Below are positions 52,572 through 62,134 of a stretch of 64,000 nucleotides of DNA, piece after piece. The notes beneath the pieces were generated by a model. It had not been told where the DNA came from. It saw only the letters and a program-made list of their open reading frames with translations, and did no database searches. Position numbers and translations under genes: made by a program. The stretch's first letter is position 1; each line of letters starts with the position of its first letter. Location: assembly GCF_047549485.1 (NCBI RefSeq), contig NZ_CP180191.1:372001-436000 (forward strand), read 5' to 3'. Origin of the DNA: Piscinibacterium candidicorallinum (GTDB lineage Bacteria; Pseudomonadota; Gammaproteobacteria; Burkholderiales; Burkholderiaceae_C).

Positions 52572-53779
52572 GCTCCCGGTCGATTGGCGCCCTGGGGCTC
52601 GCGCTCGCGCACATCCGCGCCAGCTGGGGCGGTTTTGCGGCCAATGCCGGCCTTCTGGCGCTTGCAGTGGCCTCGCTCGTCTTCCTCGCAGTTGCGCTCG
52701 ATGCCCTGCAGGCCAGGGCAGAGCGCGATGCTCAGGGCATCGATCTGGTCGTCGGCGCCAAGGGCAGCGGGCTGCAGATCGTGCTGTCCTCGCTGTACCA
52801 CGTCGATATCTCGCCCGGGAACATGCCGCTTGCGGAGGCTGAGCGGATCGCGCGCCATCCCATGGTCGCCAAGGCTGTGCCAGTGAGTCTTGGTGACAAC
52901 TTTCGCGGATTTCGCATCGTCGGTAACACCGGGCTGCGCGAACTCTATGCGGTTCCCGTGGCCCAGGGAGCGGACGCCGCTCGGGCGATGGATGCAGTGC
53001 TCGGTGCGGAGGTTGCCGCACGCGCAGCGCTCAAGGTGGGCGACACCTTTTATGGCACGCACGGCCTTGCCGAGGGCGGTGCCGAGCACCGCGATGCGCT
53101 CTATACGGTGACCGGCATCCTTGCGCCCAGCGGCAGCGTGCTGGACCGATTGATCCTGACGCCATTGGAGAGCGTCTGGATCGTGCATGAGGGGTACATC
53201 AAGGACCCCGAAGAGCTGAAAATCCTCCAGGCCGAACGGGAGGTGTCTGCGCTGCTGCTCCGATACCGCACGCCGATCGCCGCGGCCACGCTGCCGCGCG
53301 CCATCAATGCGGGTGAGCGCACGACGGCTGCATCGCCCGCGTTTGAGACTGCGCGACTGCTCGCCTTGCTCGAACCCGCGGTGCTGCTGATGCAGGCCTT
53401 TGCGCTGCTGCTGATCCTCGCCTCGCTGACGTCGATCGCCTTGGCCACGCACGTGAGTCTGCGCGAGCGCCGTGCTGACGCTGCCGTGCTGCGCATGATG
53501 GGACTGAGCCGTGTCCGCTTGCTGCGGCAGTACCTGCTGGAAGCCGGGTTGCTCGGGCTGGCCGGTACGCTGCTGGGCGGTGCGTTTGCCGCAGCCGTGC
53601 TGTGGACCACGAGCGCGTGGCTGGCCGGCGGCCCGAAAGTGCTCCTGCCAGAACTGACACACTTCGGCGCTGCTTGGCTATGGATGGCGCTGGCGCTGCC
53701 TGTGGCGCTGCTGGCGGCCTTGCCCAGCGCGTTACAAGCTGCACGCATAGAACCGAGCCGTGTGCTGGCTGAACGCTGA
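52568..53779 (+). CDS. FtsX-like ABC transporter permease
   Basis: 403 aa. One N-terminal membrane helix (ANAGLLALAVASLVFLAVAL, about residues 25-45), a periplasmic MacB_PCD-type domain (IDLVVGAKGSGLQIVLSSLY), and three C-terminal helices, with LREYLLEAGLLGLAG-like LLRQYLLEAGLLGLAGTLLG between the second and third. These permeases often move lipoproteins, peptides or drive periplasmic partners instead of importing solutes through the membrane. The next gene encodes a small exported protein, a candidate partner. Confidence 0.92.
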   Translation: MSSRSIGALGLALAHIRASWGGFAANAGLLALAVASLVFLAVALDALQARAERDAQGIDLVVGAKGSGLQIVLSSLYHVDISPGNMPLAEAERIARHPMVAKAVPVSLGDNFRGFRIVGNTGLRELYAVPVAQGADAARAMDAVLGAEVAARAALKVGDTFYGTHGLAEGGAEHRDALYTVTGILAPSGSVLDRLILTPLESVWIVHEGYIKDPEELKILQAEREVSALLLRYRTPIAAATLPRAINAGERTTAASPAFETARLLALLEPAVLLMQAFALLLILASLTSIALATHVSLRERRADAAVLRMMGLSRVRLLRQYLLEAGLLGLAGTLLGGAFAAAVLWTTSAWLAGGPKVLLPELTHFGAAWLWMALALPVALLAALPSALQAARIEPSRVLAER

Positions 53780-53823
53780 AACCTGCTCGACAATCCAATA
53801 TCACTGAGTTGAAGGAGTGACCC

Positions 53824-54102
53824 ATGAAGCCCCTGAATCTGTTCTTCTGTGTAGCTGCCGCCTGCGCGGCAGTTGCGGCGGCCAGTGCGTTTGCGCAGGC
53901 GCCGGCCGCGCCCAAGACCAGCCCCAAGGATGCACACAAGGCCGAAACGATTGCGCAGCATCGCGCGATGGCCAAGGCTCACGAGGATGCGGCGAAGTGT
54001 CTGGAGTCGGGGAAATCCGAAGAGCAGTGTCACGAACAGTTGCGCAAAGATTGCAAGGGTTTGGGTATTGGAAGATTTTGTGGGCTGCGGCACTCGCACT
54101 GA
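53824..54102 (+). CDS. Small exported Cys/His-rich protein
   Basis: 92 aa with a signal peptide (MKPLNLFFCVAAACAAVAAA, cut near AFAQA). The mature part of about 65 residues is helical and hydrophilic, with four Cys (AKC, QCH, DCK, FCG) and six His, the last two in the terminal RHSH. The pattern suggests either two disulfides or a metal site. I do not recognise a family. It has a strong AAGGAG site and lies between the permease and DUF3299 genes, in the place where a zinc-binding protein might be expected. Confidence 0.7.
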   Translation: MKPLNLFFCVAAACAAVAAASAFAQAPAAPKTSPKDAHKAETIAQHRAMAKAHEDAAKCLESGKSEEQCHEQLRKDCKGLGIGRFCGLRHSH

Positions 54103-54116
54103 CAGGAGCGGCCCTC

Positions 54117-54629
54117 GTGAACCGCATGCATAGCGCACTGAGTGCCGCATTCGGCGTGGCGCTTGTGATCGCCGTTCCGGCTGTGCTCGCGCAGACCTTC
54201 GGGTCGCCCGTGCCGCCTGGCATCGGCGGACACAATGGATTGCCAGGTACTCAGCCGCCGCTACCCGAGGTCAAGGGCGGCGTGTCATGGGACGAACTCG
54301 CCAAAGTCACGCCGGTCCGCAGTGGAAATCGCGTGGTGCCCCAGTTCGACAAGGGGGTGCTCAACCTGAACGGGCGAGACATCCGCATCGCAGGCTTCAT
54401 GATGCCGCTGTCGGCGGCGGCCCAGCAGACCCACTTTCTGCTGACTGTCACGCCGCAGACCTGTTCGTTCTGCATCCCGGCAGGTCCGGAGGGCATGATC
54501 GAAGTGAAGACCAAGGCGCCTGTGCGCATGACCTTCGACCCGGTCGTGCTCTCAGGAAAGTTCGCCGTACTGTCCAACGATCCGAACGGGCTCTATTACC
54601 GACTGACAGAAGCGCAGCCGAGCAAGTAA
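54117..54629 (+). CDS. DUF3299 exported protein
   Basis: 170 aa from GTG 54117 (GGAG 10 nt upstream); ATG 54126 is the alternative. A signal peptide (HSALSAAFGVALVIAVPAVL, cut near ALAQ) is followed by the DUF3299 core: VSWDELAKVTPV, GRDIRIAGFMMPLS, then a CxxC in TPQTCSFCIPAGPEG and PVRMTFDPVVLSGKFAVL. Function unknown; the family is found beside LolCDE/MacB-like transporters and in zinc-responsive operons of pseudomonads (PA4066). The CxxC may bind metal or be redox active. Last gene of the ABC operon. Confidence 0.85.
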   Translation: MNRMHSALSAAFGVALVIAVPAVLAQTFGSPVPPGIGGHNGLPGTQPPLPEVKGGVSWDELAKVTPVRSGNRVVPQFDKGVLNLNGRDIRIAGFMMPLSAAAQQTHFLLTVTPQTCSFCIPAGPEGMIEVKTKAPVRMTFDPVVLSGKFAVLSNDPNGLYYRLTEAQPSK

Positions 54630-54760
54630 ATTCATGGATCGCTGAACGAAAAGCTCAAACGCGTTGTTGTTTGGGCAACAGCTGGTTTAATTCCTTAAAT
54701 AGTCCACGATCTTCGTGCCAGTGATGAAGATCGCCTGATCTGTCGCGGTGCTAGTCTCCA

Positions 54761-54797
54761 AGCGCTATCGCGGGATTCTTGCCTAATCCCGTAGCGC
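54761..54797. repeat. Imperfect hairpin upstream of the STAS gene
   Basis: AGCGCTATCGCGGGATT and AATCCCGTAGCGCT pair with one small internal loop across a 6-nt loop. It lies in the 231-bp gap after DUF3299, with no T-run, 64 bp before the STAS gene start. Confidence 0.6.
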
Positions 54798-54860
54798 TGC
54801 CTTCCCGATTGCAGCGCAGGACGCGTCAGGATCGATCCAGACCCCAGGGGTTTCTTTCCG

Positions 54861-56393
54861 GTGATTTTCAGTCTGTTCAAGAAGAAGGACCGTGACCGCG
54901 GCGACGTTGGCGCAGCCGATGCGCTTGACGAGCCGAGTCTGGGTGCAGGTACGACCTCGCGCCCGAACGGTATCGTTCCGAAAGAACTGCTGGACATTGC
55001 TGAAGCGCCGATGGAGCTCCCTGAGCCGCCACCGCTGACCCCCAAGGCGCCCGAGTCCGCATTTGCACAGCGCCAGAACGCCCCGATCGGCGTGGACCCC
55101 AAGGCCCTGGCGCGCGCCGCCGTCGCCAAGATCGATGCCATCGAGTCCGAAATGTCCCTGGACTTTGTGGGCAAGAAGAGCTCGGTCGGTACCAAGTTCC
55201 AGGACACCGGCGGTCCGAAGGTTGTAGGTGGCCTGCCCGCCAGCGCCCTCAAACCCGTGGAGCGCAAGAGCATCTCGCGCGGCGAGTACGCGCAGGCCGG
55301 TGTCGGCAATCCGGAGCTCGACAGCCCGACGGCACTGCTGCTGGGCGATACGGCCTTGGGCGATGCCATGGAGATCGCCGAAGGCGTGACCGCGCCGGCC
55401 GTCGAGGAAGCAGCTGTTCTTTACGCCAATCATCTGCCGGACGCAGCCATTGATGTACTGCGCACAGCCATTGCCGAAGGCTCGCTGGGCCGCAGCGAGT
55501 TTTCTGCCTATCAGATGTTGTTCGATTTGCTCGGCATGCAAGGCATGCGCGAGGAGTACGAAAAGCATGCGCTCGACTTCGTGGTGAAGTTCGAGCAGAG
55601 CGCACCAACGTGGACCGAGCGTGCACAGACGCCCGCAACACCGGCGCAAACCAGCTCCGCACCGATGGTGGCCTTCAAGGACGCGCTGGACGCCTCCATC
55701 GTGCCGCAGCTCGAGCGCATCAAGCAGCTGGCCGCCAAGCACACTCGCCTGCGCCTGGATTTCCGCGGCCTAAAAAGTGCCGATGTGGTGGGCTGTGAAC
55801 TGCTCATGCGCGTCTTCACCGCGTTCTCGCGGGCGAGCCACGAAATGGAGCTGATCGGCACGGATGCGCTGATCAATGCCGTGCAGTCCTTGATCGAGAC
55901 AGGCCGACGTGATGCCAGCCCCGCAGCCTGGCTCATGATGCTCGAGCTCTACCGCATCACGGATCGCAAGCAGCAGTTCGAGGATCTGGCCGTGGACTAT
56001 TGCGTCACCTACGAGGTGTCGCCACCATCCTGGGAGCCACCACCGAAGAACATGCGCAGCGCCGACAACCCCCAGGCTTCGGCTAGCCCGGCGCAGATCG
56101 AAGGCGGCATGCCCGACGAGATCGTGGTGATCGGCGAGATCAAGGGCAACGGCGAAGTCCTGCTCAAGCTCATCGAGGACGCCATGAAGACCCGCAAGCA
56201 GGTGGTGCTCAATTGCCGCAAGCTGGATCGCGTCGAGTTCGGCGCGGCCGGCGCGCTGCTGATCCCGCTGACCAACTGGTCGCGCGATGGTCGCCACATC
56301 GTGTTCCGCGGTGTGAACAATCTGGTTGCCGGTCTGTTCGTGACCCTGGGCATCCACCAGATTGCCGGCGTCGAACGCCGCAAGAACGCCTGA
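54861..56393 (+). CDS. STAS-domain-containing protein upstream of hslVU
   Basis: 510 aa from GTG 54861. The N-terminal 120 residues are Pro/Ala-rich and probably disordered, starting MIFSLFKKKDRDRG. A helical middle part carries HLPDAAIDVLRTAIAEG and MREEYEKHALDFVVKFE. The C-terminal region resembles a STAS domain (VVLNCRKLDRVEFGAAGALL, then VNNLVAGLFVTLGIHQ), with a second related segment earlier (RLRLDFRGLKSADVVGCELL). STAS domains mediate protein interaction in anti-sigma control and transport. The link to HslVU is positional only. Confidence 0.75.
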   Translation: MIFSLFKKKDRDRGDVGAADALDEPSLGAGTTSRPNGIVPKELLDIAEAPMELPEPPPLTPKAPESAFAQRQNAPIGVDPKALARAAVAKIDAIESEMSLDFVGKKSSVGTKFQDTGGPKVVGGLPASALKPVERKSISRGEYAQAGVGNPELDSPTALLLGDTALGDAMEIAEGVTAPAVEEAAVLYANHLPDAAIDVLRTAIAEGSLGRSEFSAYQMLFDLLGMQGMREEYEKHALDFVVKFEQSAPTWTERAQTPATPAQTSSAPMVAFKDALDASIVPQLERIKQLAAKHTRLRLDFRGLKSADVVGCELLMRVFTAFSRASHEMELIGTDALINAVQSLIETGRRDASPAAWLMMLELYRITDRKQQFEDLAVDYCVTYEVSPPSWEPPPKNMRSADNPQASASPAQIEGGMPDEIVVIGEIKGNGEVLLKLIEDAMKTRKQVVLNCRKLDRVEFGAAGALLIPLTNWSRDGRHIVFRGVNNLVAGLFVTLGIHQIAGVERRKNA

Positions 56394-56481
56394 TCGCCGT
56401 CTGAGCGTCAGCACGTGCCGCGGGTCTTGCAATCGGCCCTGCCGGGACCATCTACCGACAGTCGATAGAACGGACTCCCGA

Positions 56482-57036
56482 ATGAGCGATCCCAAATCCA
56501 TAGAAATGCACGGCACCACGATAGTCAGCGTGCGCCGCGGTCAATCCGTCAGCATTGGCGGCGACGGCCAGGTGACCCTGGGCAACGTGGTCATGAAGGG
56601 CACGGCGCAGAAGGTGCGGCGCCTCTACCAGGGCAAGATCCTCGCCGGATTTGCCGGCAGCACGGCCGATGCCTTCAGCCTGCTCGATCGCTTCGAAGCC
56701 AAGCTCGAGAAGCACCAGGGCCATCTCACCCGCGCTGCCGTGGAACTGGCCAAGGATTGGCGCACCGATCGCATCCTGCGCCGCCTCGAAGCCATGCTGC
56801 TGGTCGCGGACCGCGAGCACACCTATGTCATCACCGGCAATGGCGATGTGCTTGAGCCCGAGACCGGCGTGGCAGCCATCGGCTCCGGGGGCAACTACGC
56901 CCACAGCGCAGCCATCGCGCTGGTCGAAAACACCGACATGACGCCCGCGCAGATCGTTGCCAAGTCCCTCAAGATTGCGGGCGACCTCTGCATCTACACC
57001 AATCACAACCACGTGATTGAATCGATCGAGGCTTGA
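56482..57036 (+). CDS. hslV: ATP-dependent protease proteolytic subunit HslV
   Basis: 184 aa. The catalytic Thr is in HGTTIVSVRRG, preceded by a short propeptide (MSDPKSIEM) as in other betaproteobacteria; processing would expose Thr. GGDGQVTLGN, GFAGSTADAF, HLTRAAVELAKDWRTDRILR and CIYTNHNH are conserved. HslV forms a double hexameric proteasome-like chamber capped by HslU. Start ATG 56482 is used; ATG 56506 just before the active Thr is possible. Confidence 0.97.
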   Translation: MSDPKSIEMHGTTIVSVRRGQSVSIGGDGQVTLGNVVMKGTAQKVRRLYQGKILAGFAGSTADAFSLLDRFEAKLEKHQGHLTRAAVELAKDWRTDRILRRLEAMLLVADREHTYVITGNGDVLEPETGVAAIGSGGNYAHSAAIALVENTDMTPAQIVAKSLKIAGDLCIYTNHNHVIESIEA

Positions 57037-57112
57037 GCGCAGCGCTCGCCTCAATCCCTGCACTCAACAAACAGCTCGTGGCAACGCAGTGCCGCCAAGG
57101 ATTCACCCGCCC

Positions 57113-58444
57113 ATGTCCCAACACATGACTCCCGCCGAGATCGTCAGCGAGCTCGACAAGTTCATCATCGGCCAGCAGCGCGCCAAGCGCGCCGTGGCCA
57201 TCGCCCTGCGCAACCGCTGGCGGCGCCAGCAGGTGGCTGAGCCCCTGCGCAGCGAGATCACGCCCAAGAACATCCTGATGATCGGCCCCACGGGCGTGGG
57301 CAAGACCGAGATTGCGCGGCGCCTTGCCAAGCTGGCGGATGCCCCCTTCGTGAAAGTCGAGGCCACCAAGTTCACCGAGGTCGGCTATGTCGGCCGCGAT
57401 GTGGACACCATCATCCGTGATCTGGCTGAAGTCGCTGTGAAGGACGCGCGCGACGCCGAGATGAAGCGCGTACGCACACTGGCCGAGGATGCCGCCGAGG
57501 ATCGCATCCTCGATGTGCTGCTTCCGCCGGCACGCGACGTCGGCTTCACGGCGGCGGCCAAGGAAGACAACGGCACGCGCCAGACGTTTCGCAAGCGCCT
57601 GCGCGAGGGCCAGCTCGATGACAAGGAAATCGAGATCGAGATTTCCGCCTTGCCCACCCACATGGAGATCCAGGGGCCGCCGGGTATGGAAGACATGACC
57701 CGCCAGCTGCAGGAGATGTTCGGCAACCTCGCCAAGGGACAGAAGCGCGCCCGCAAGATGAAGGTCAAGGAAGCGATGAAGCTGCTGACCGACGAGGAAG
57801 CCGCACGGCGCATCAATGAAGAGGACGTGCGCACGCGAGCCATGCGCAACGTGGAGCAGAACGGCATCGTGTTCCTCGATGAGATCGACAAGATCGCCGC
57901 ACGCCAGGAGTACGGCGGCGCCGACGTGAGCCGCCAGGGGGTGCAGCGGGATCTGTTGCCGCTGGTCGAAGGCACTACGGTCAACACCAAGTTCGGCACG
58001 GTGAAGACAGATCACATCCTGTTCATCGCCTCGGGTGCCTTCCATCTGGCCAAGCCGAGTGATCTGGTGCCCGAGCTGCAGGGGCGCTTTCCGATCCGCG
58101 TGGAGCTGGACAGCCTGAGCACCGAGGACTTCGAGCGCATCCTGACGCAGACCGACACCGCGCTGACCAAGCAGTACCAGGCTCTGATGGCGACCGAAGG
58201 GCTGCAGCTGGACTTCACATCCGATGGCATCCAGCGTCTCGCACAGATCGCCTTCGGTGTCAATGAGCGCGTGGAGAATATCGGCGCACGCCGGCTGTAC
58301 ACCGTGATGGAAAAGCTGCTCGAGGACCTGAGCTTCGAGGCGAGCAAGCGCGAAGGCCAGCGTCTTTCGATTGATGCAGCCTTTGTCGATGCCCATCTCG
58401 GTGAATTGGCCAAGAGCGAAGACGTGTCGCGCTACGTGCTCTAG
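57113..58444 (+). CDS. hslU: ATP-dependent protease ATPase subunit HslU
   Basis: 443 aa from ATG 57113. MTPAEIVSELDKFIIGQQRA opens the AAA+ fold; Walker A GPTGVGKTEIARRLA, the pore loop region TEVGYVGRDV, Walker B GIVFLDEIDKIA and the sensor segment ELQGRFPIRVEL follow, ending SEDVSRYVL for docking into HslV. It unfolds substrates for HslV; the gene order hslV-hslU is standard. The frame starts 96 bp earlier inside hslV, but that part is not homologous. Confidence 0.98.
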   Translation: MSQHMTPAEIVSELDKFIIGQQRAKRAVAIALRNRWRRQQVAEPLRSEITPKNILMIGPTGVGKTEIARRLAKLADAPFVKVEATKFTEVGYVGRDVDTIIRDLAEVAVKDARDAEMKRVRTLAEDAAEDRILDVLLPPARDVGFTAAAKEDNGTRQTFRKRLREGQLDDKEIEIEISALPTHMEIQGPPGMEDMTRQLQEMFGNLAKGQKRARKMKVKEAMKLLTDEEAARRINEEDVRTRAMRNVEQNGIVFLDEIDKIAARQEYGGADVSRQGVQRDLLPLVEGTTVNTKFGTVKTDHILFIASGAFHLAKPSDLVPELQGRFPIRVELDSLSTEDFERILTQTDTALTKQYQALMATEGLQLDFTSDGIQRLAQIAFGVNERVENIGARRLYTVMEKLLEDLSFEASKREGQRLSIDAAFVDAHLGELAKSEDVSRYVL

Positions 58445-58699
58445 TCCTCCAGCTCAGACCCGGTCTCGATCGGCCCCGCGCGCATTGGCGCCGGGGCCGA
58501 TTGCATTTCGAGGCTGGACTCTGATCGCCGCAGGGCTTTCCCTCTGCCACAGCGATGAAACAAAGCTGTCGCCCGTCTGTCATGTGCCGCCCAAAGAATG
58601 TGCGGCTTGCATGACGGCGGGGTTCCGGCGCATGGCCCACACGGCCTTGCATGCGCGTCCCCATGCCGCTGCGTTCACATTCACGCATCAGGGATCAAC

Positions 58700-61600
58700 A
58701 TGCTTCTGCCCGGTCTGCCCGACTTCCCTCGTACCCTCGTTGCCGCCGCGATTGCGGTGTGCGTTGCGCCCGCGCTGGCGCAGAACACGTCGTCTGCGCT
58801 CACGGGGCGCGTGCTCGCGCAGGATGGCAAGCCGGTGTCCGGTGCGCAGGTGCAGATCACCCATATCGATTCCGGCTCGCAGACGAGCAGCCGCACTGAT
58901 GCAGATGGCCGCTACAGCGCCCGCGGCCTGCGCGCCGGCGGCCCCTACCGCGTGTTGGTGACTGAAGGGGGCCGCAGCGAGTCGCGTGACAGCGTATTTC
59001 TTCCTCTTGCAGAGACGCTGACGCTGGATCTGCAGTTCCGCAGCGTCACCGCGGTGGAGCGCACCGTGGTGACCGGCACGGCGATCTCGGACCGCTTCGG
59101 TCCCAACAGCGTGGGTGCGGGGACGCGTTTGAGCCGTCGCGATCTGGAGAACCAGGCCTCGATCAGCCGCAGCCTGCAGGATGTGGCGCGGATCGACCCG
59201 CGTCTGGCGCAGACCGACAAGGAGCGCGGCGAAATCTCCGCCGCCGGCCAGAACACCCGCTTCAACTCGATCACGATCGACGGTGTCACCATCAATGACA
59301 CCTTTGGCCTGGAGTCCAACAACCTGCCCACGCTTAAGCAGCCCATCTCGATCGATGCGCTGGAAGCCGTGCAGGTGAATCTCTCCAACTATGACGTGAC
59401 GCAGCGCGGCTACACCGGCGCCAACATCAACGCCGTGACCAAGTCTGGCACCAACGAACTGCGCGGCAGCGTGCTCTACAGCTTCCGCAACGACGACCTT
59501 GCGGGCCAGCGCTTCAACCGCACCGGCAACACCTACAGCCAGCCGCCCAAGTTCGACGAAACCTTGATCGGCGCCACGGTCGGCGGCCCGATCATCAAGG
59601 ATCGGCTGTTCTTCTTTGCAGCCTATGAAGACCTCAAGAGCACGCGCAATGCCGTGTCCTTCGGGCCTGTGGGCAGCAGCCAGACGAACGTGGCCATCAC
59701 CCCGGCGGCCATCTCCGGCGCGCAGGACATCGCCCGCACGACCTACGGCATCAACATCGGCGACATTGCCGCCGATGACGCGACCCTCAAGGTCAAGGAT
59801 GTGCTGGTCAAGTTCGACTGGAACATCGCCGAGGGCCACAAGGCCAATCTGCGCTACACCAAGACGGACCAGGACGAGCCGATCTACCCGAACTTCAACG
59901 CCACCAACCTGTCGCTGAGCTCGAACTGGTACGTACAGAAGAAGACCATCGACACGCTGGTCGGCCAGTGGTTCGGTGATTGGTCCGAGGCGCTGTCCAC
60001 GGAATTCAAGCTCTCTCAGCGCAAGTACGACAGTGTGCCCATCAACAACGCCCGCCTGCCGGCGATGCAACTGAGCTTCGGCGGTGCGCTGCCCACGGGC
60101 TTTACCGGTCAGACCGGAACGCGCTCGCTGAACTTCGGCACGGAGCGCTCGCGCCACTTCAACGTACTGCGCACGGACACGCTGGACGCCTATGCGGGGG
60201 CCGTCTGGCGCCGCGGCGAGCACGAGATCAAGTTCGGCAGCGACTTCCAGGACAACGATATCTACAACGCGTTCCTGCAGGACACCTTCGGCAACTACAG
60301 CTTCAGCTGCCAGAACAGCTCGGCCACCTATACCTACAGCTTTGGCACAATCAACTGCGCCACGGCGACCGCAGCGCAAGTCGAGCAGGCGGTGCTGGAG
60401 AACTTCCAGCGCGGCCGCCCAACAAGCTTCCAGGTGCAGGTGCCTGCCGCTGGTCGGACGCTGGAAGATGCCGTAGCGCGCTGGAAGCTGCGCAACACGG
60501 GCTTCTTCGCGCAGGACACCTGGACCGTGAGCGACGACCTGACGGTGAACTTCGGTGTCCGCGTCGATCGCACGGGTGTGCCGACCAAGCCGATTGCCAA
60601 CCCGGCGGCGCAGGCCGCTGTGGTGCCCGGAAACCCGATCACCGGTACCCGTGCTTCGGGCGGCTTCGGCCTGGACAACACCCGTACCCTGGACGGCACG
60701 GATCTCGTTCAGCCGCGTGTGGGCTTCAACTGGAATCTGGACGCCAAGCGCCCCACGCAGCTGCGCGGCGGTTTTGGCCTGTTCCAGGGTGCGGCGGCCA
60801 ACGTGTGGCTGTCCAACCCCTTCTCCAACACCGGTGTGGCCACGCGCATCGTTGGCTGCGGCGGCAACTTCGCAGCCTGTGACCCGAACGGCGGCACCTT
60901 TAACGCCAACCCGGATCAGCAGCCCGGCACGCTGCCCGGCAGCCCGCCGGCAGCCAACGTGGATTTCCTGTCGCCCAACCTCAAGCAGCCCTCGGTGTGG
61001 AAGGCCAACCTGGGCTTCGAGCACCAGCTTCCGATCGGCCTCGTGGCGTCGGTGGAGTACCTCTACACGCGTACCAAGGACGGCATCTACTACCAGCACC
61101 TGAATCTGGGTGCGCCCACGCGCATCGGCCCGGATGGTCGCGAGCTGTTCTACACGGCGCAGGGCTACAACCCGGCGTGCTGGACGCCCACCGGAGGCTC
61201 GGTCAGCACCGGCGCCTGCGCGGGCTTCCGCAGCCGAGCGCTGTCCAACCCGGCCTTCAACAACGTGCTGCTGGCAGAGAACACCGACAAGGGCTTCGGC
61301 AGCAGTCTGACCTTTGCCCTGCAGCAGCCTGTGCAACGCGGCTTTGGCTGGTCGCTGGCCTACACGCGCTCCAAGGCCACCGAAGTCAGCCCGCTGACCT
61401 CGTCGGTGTCGAACTCCAACTTCAACGCCCGCTCGGTCTTCAACCCAAATGAAAACGTCGCCGCAAACTCCGCCTACCTCACCAAGAATCGCCTGAACGG
61501 CAGCATGAACTTCGAGAGGCGCTGGTTCGGCCAGATGAAGACGACCATCGGCGTGTTCTATGAAGGCCGCAGCGGCAAGCCGTACAGCTGGACCTTCGCC

Positions 61601-62107
61601 AACGACATGAACGGCGACGGCGTCTCCGGCAACGACCTCATGTACATCCCGCGCGGCGTGGGTTCGGGTGAAGTCGTGTTCCTCGGCGACACGGCCACCA
61701 GCCGCGTCAACGAGGAACGCTTCTGGAGCATCGTGAACAGCGAGCCGGCCCTGCGTGATGTGCGCGGTGGTCCGGTCGGTCGCAACACGGGCACCTCGCC
61801 CTATGTGCACACCTTCGATGTGCGCATCACGCAGGAAGTCCCGGGCTTTGCGAGCAAGCATCGCGGCAAGCTGATCCTGGATCTGGTCAACATCGGCAAC
61901 ATGATCAACCGCAAGTGGGGCCGCATCGACGAGATCGCCTTCCAGGGCGGCGGCGCGCAGGTGCGCAACTTTGTGCGCTACGCCGGCATCGATGCGCAAG
62001 GGCGCTACGTCTACAGTGTGGCCAATACCCCCTCGGACTACGTGACCCGCCAGAACCGCGGCGAGTCGCAGTGGGCCGTCCAGGTGGGCCTGCAGTACTC
62101 GTTCTGA
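58700..62107 (+). CDS. Oar-like TonB-dependent outer-membrane receptor
   Basis: 1135 aa from ATG 58700. Signal peptide (PRTLVAAAIAVCVAPALAQ), then a carboxypeptidase-regulatory-like domain (GRVLAQDGKPVSGAQVQITH ...DADGRYSARGL, residues about 34-90), a plug domain (NQASISRSLQDVARIDPR, FNSITIDGVTIND) and a large barrel ending VQVGLQYSF. Oar proteins are also called TonB-dependent receptors with a CarboxypepD_reg-like start; ligands are mostly unknown and may include peptides or proteins. Transcription runs toward the lipoprotein 5'-nucleotidase gene 27 bp downstream, so the two are probably one unit. No TonB box was identified. Confidence 0.9.
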   Translation: MLLPGLPDFPRTLVAAAIAVCVAPALAQNTSSALTGRVLAQDGKPVSGAQVQITHIDSGSQTSSRTDADGRYSARGLRAGGPYRVLVTEGGRSESRDSVFLPLAETLTLDLQFRSVTAVERTVVTGTAISDRFGPNSVGAGTRLSRRDLENQASISRSLQDVARIDPRLAQTDKERGEISAAGQNTRFNSITIDGVTINDTFGLESNNLPTLKQPISIDALEAVQVNLSNYDVTQRGYTGANINAVTKSGTNELRGSVLYSFRNDDLAGQRFNRTGNTYSQPPKFDETLIGATVGGPIIKDRLFFFAAYEDLKSTRNAVSFGPVGSSQTNVAITPAAISGAQDIARTTYGINIGDIAADDATLKVKDVLVKFDWNIAEGHKANLRYTKTDQDEPIYPNFNATNLSLSSNWYVQKKTIDTLVGQWFGDWSEALSTEFKLSQRKYDSVPINNARLPAMQLSFGGALPTGFTGQTGTRSLNFGTERSRHFNVLRTDTLDAYAGAVWRRGEHEIKFGSDFQDNDIYNAFLQDTFGNYSFSCQNSSATYTYSFGTINCATATAAQVEQAVLENFQRGRPTSFQVQVPAAGRTLEDAVARWKLRNTGFFAQDTWTVSDDLTVNFGVRVDRTGVPTKPIANPAAQAAVVPGNPITGTRASGGFGLDNTRTLDGTDLVQPRVGFNWNLDAKRPTQLRGGFGLFQGAAANVWLSNPFSNTGVATRIVGCGGNFAACDPNGGTFNANPDQQPGTLPGSPPAANVDFLSPNLKQPSVWKANLGFEHQLPIGLVASVEYLYTRTKDGIYYQHLNLGAPTRIGPDGRELFYTAQGYNPACWTPTGGSVSTGACAGFRSRALSNPAFNNVLLAENTDKGFGSSLTFALQQPVQRGFGWSLAYTRSKATEVSPLTSSVSNSNFNARSVFNPNENVAANSAYLTKNRLNGSMNFERRWFGQMKTTIGVFYEGRSGKPYSWTFANDMNGDGVSGNDLMYIPRGVGSGEVVFLGDTATSRVNEERFWSIVNSEPALRDVRGGPVGRNTGTSPYVHTFDVRITQEVPGFASKHRGKLILDLVNIGNMINRKWGRIDEIAFQGGGAQVRNFVRYAGIDAQGRYVYSVANTPSDYVTRQNRGESQWAVQVGLQYSF

Positions 62108-62134
62108 TCTCCACTCGCCGAGGGACTCCGCCTG

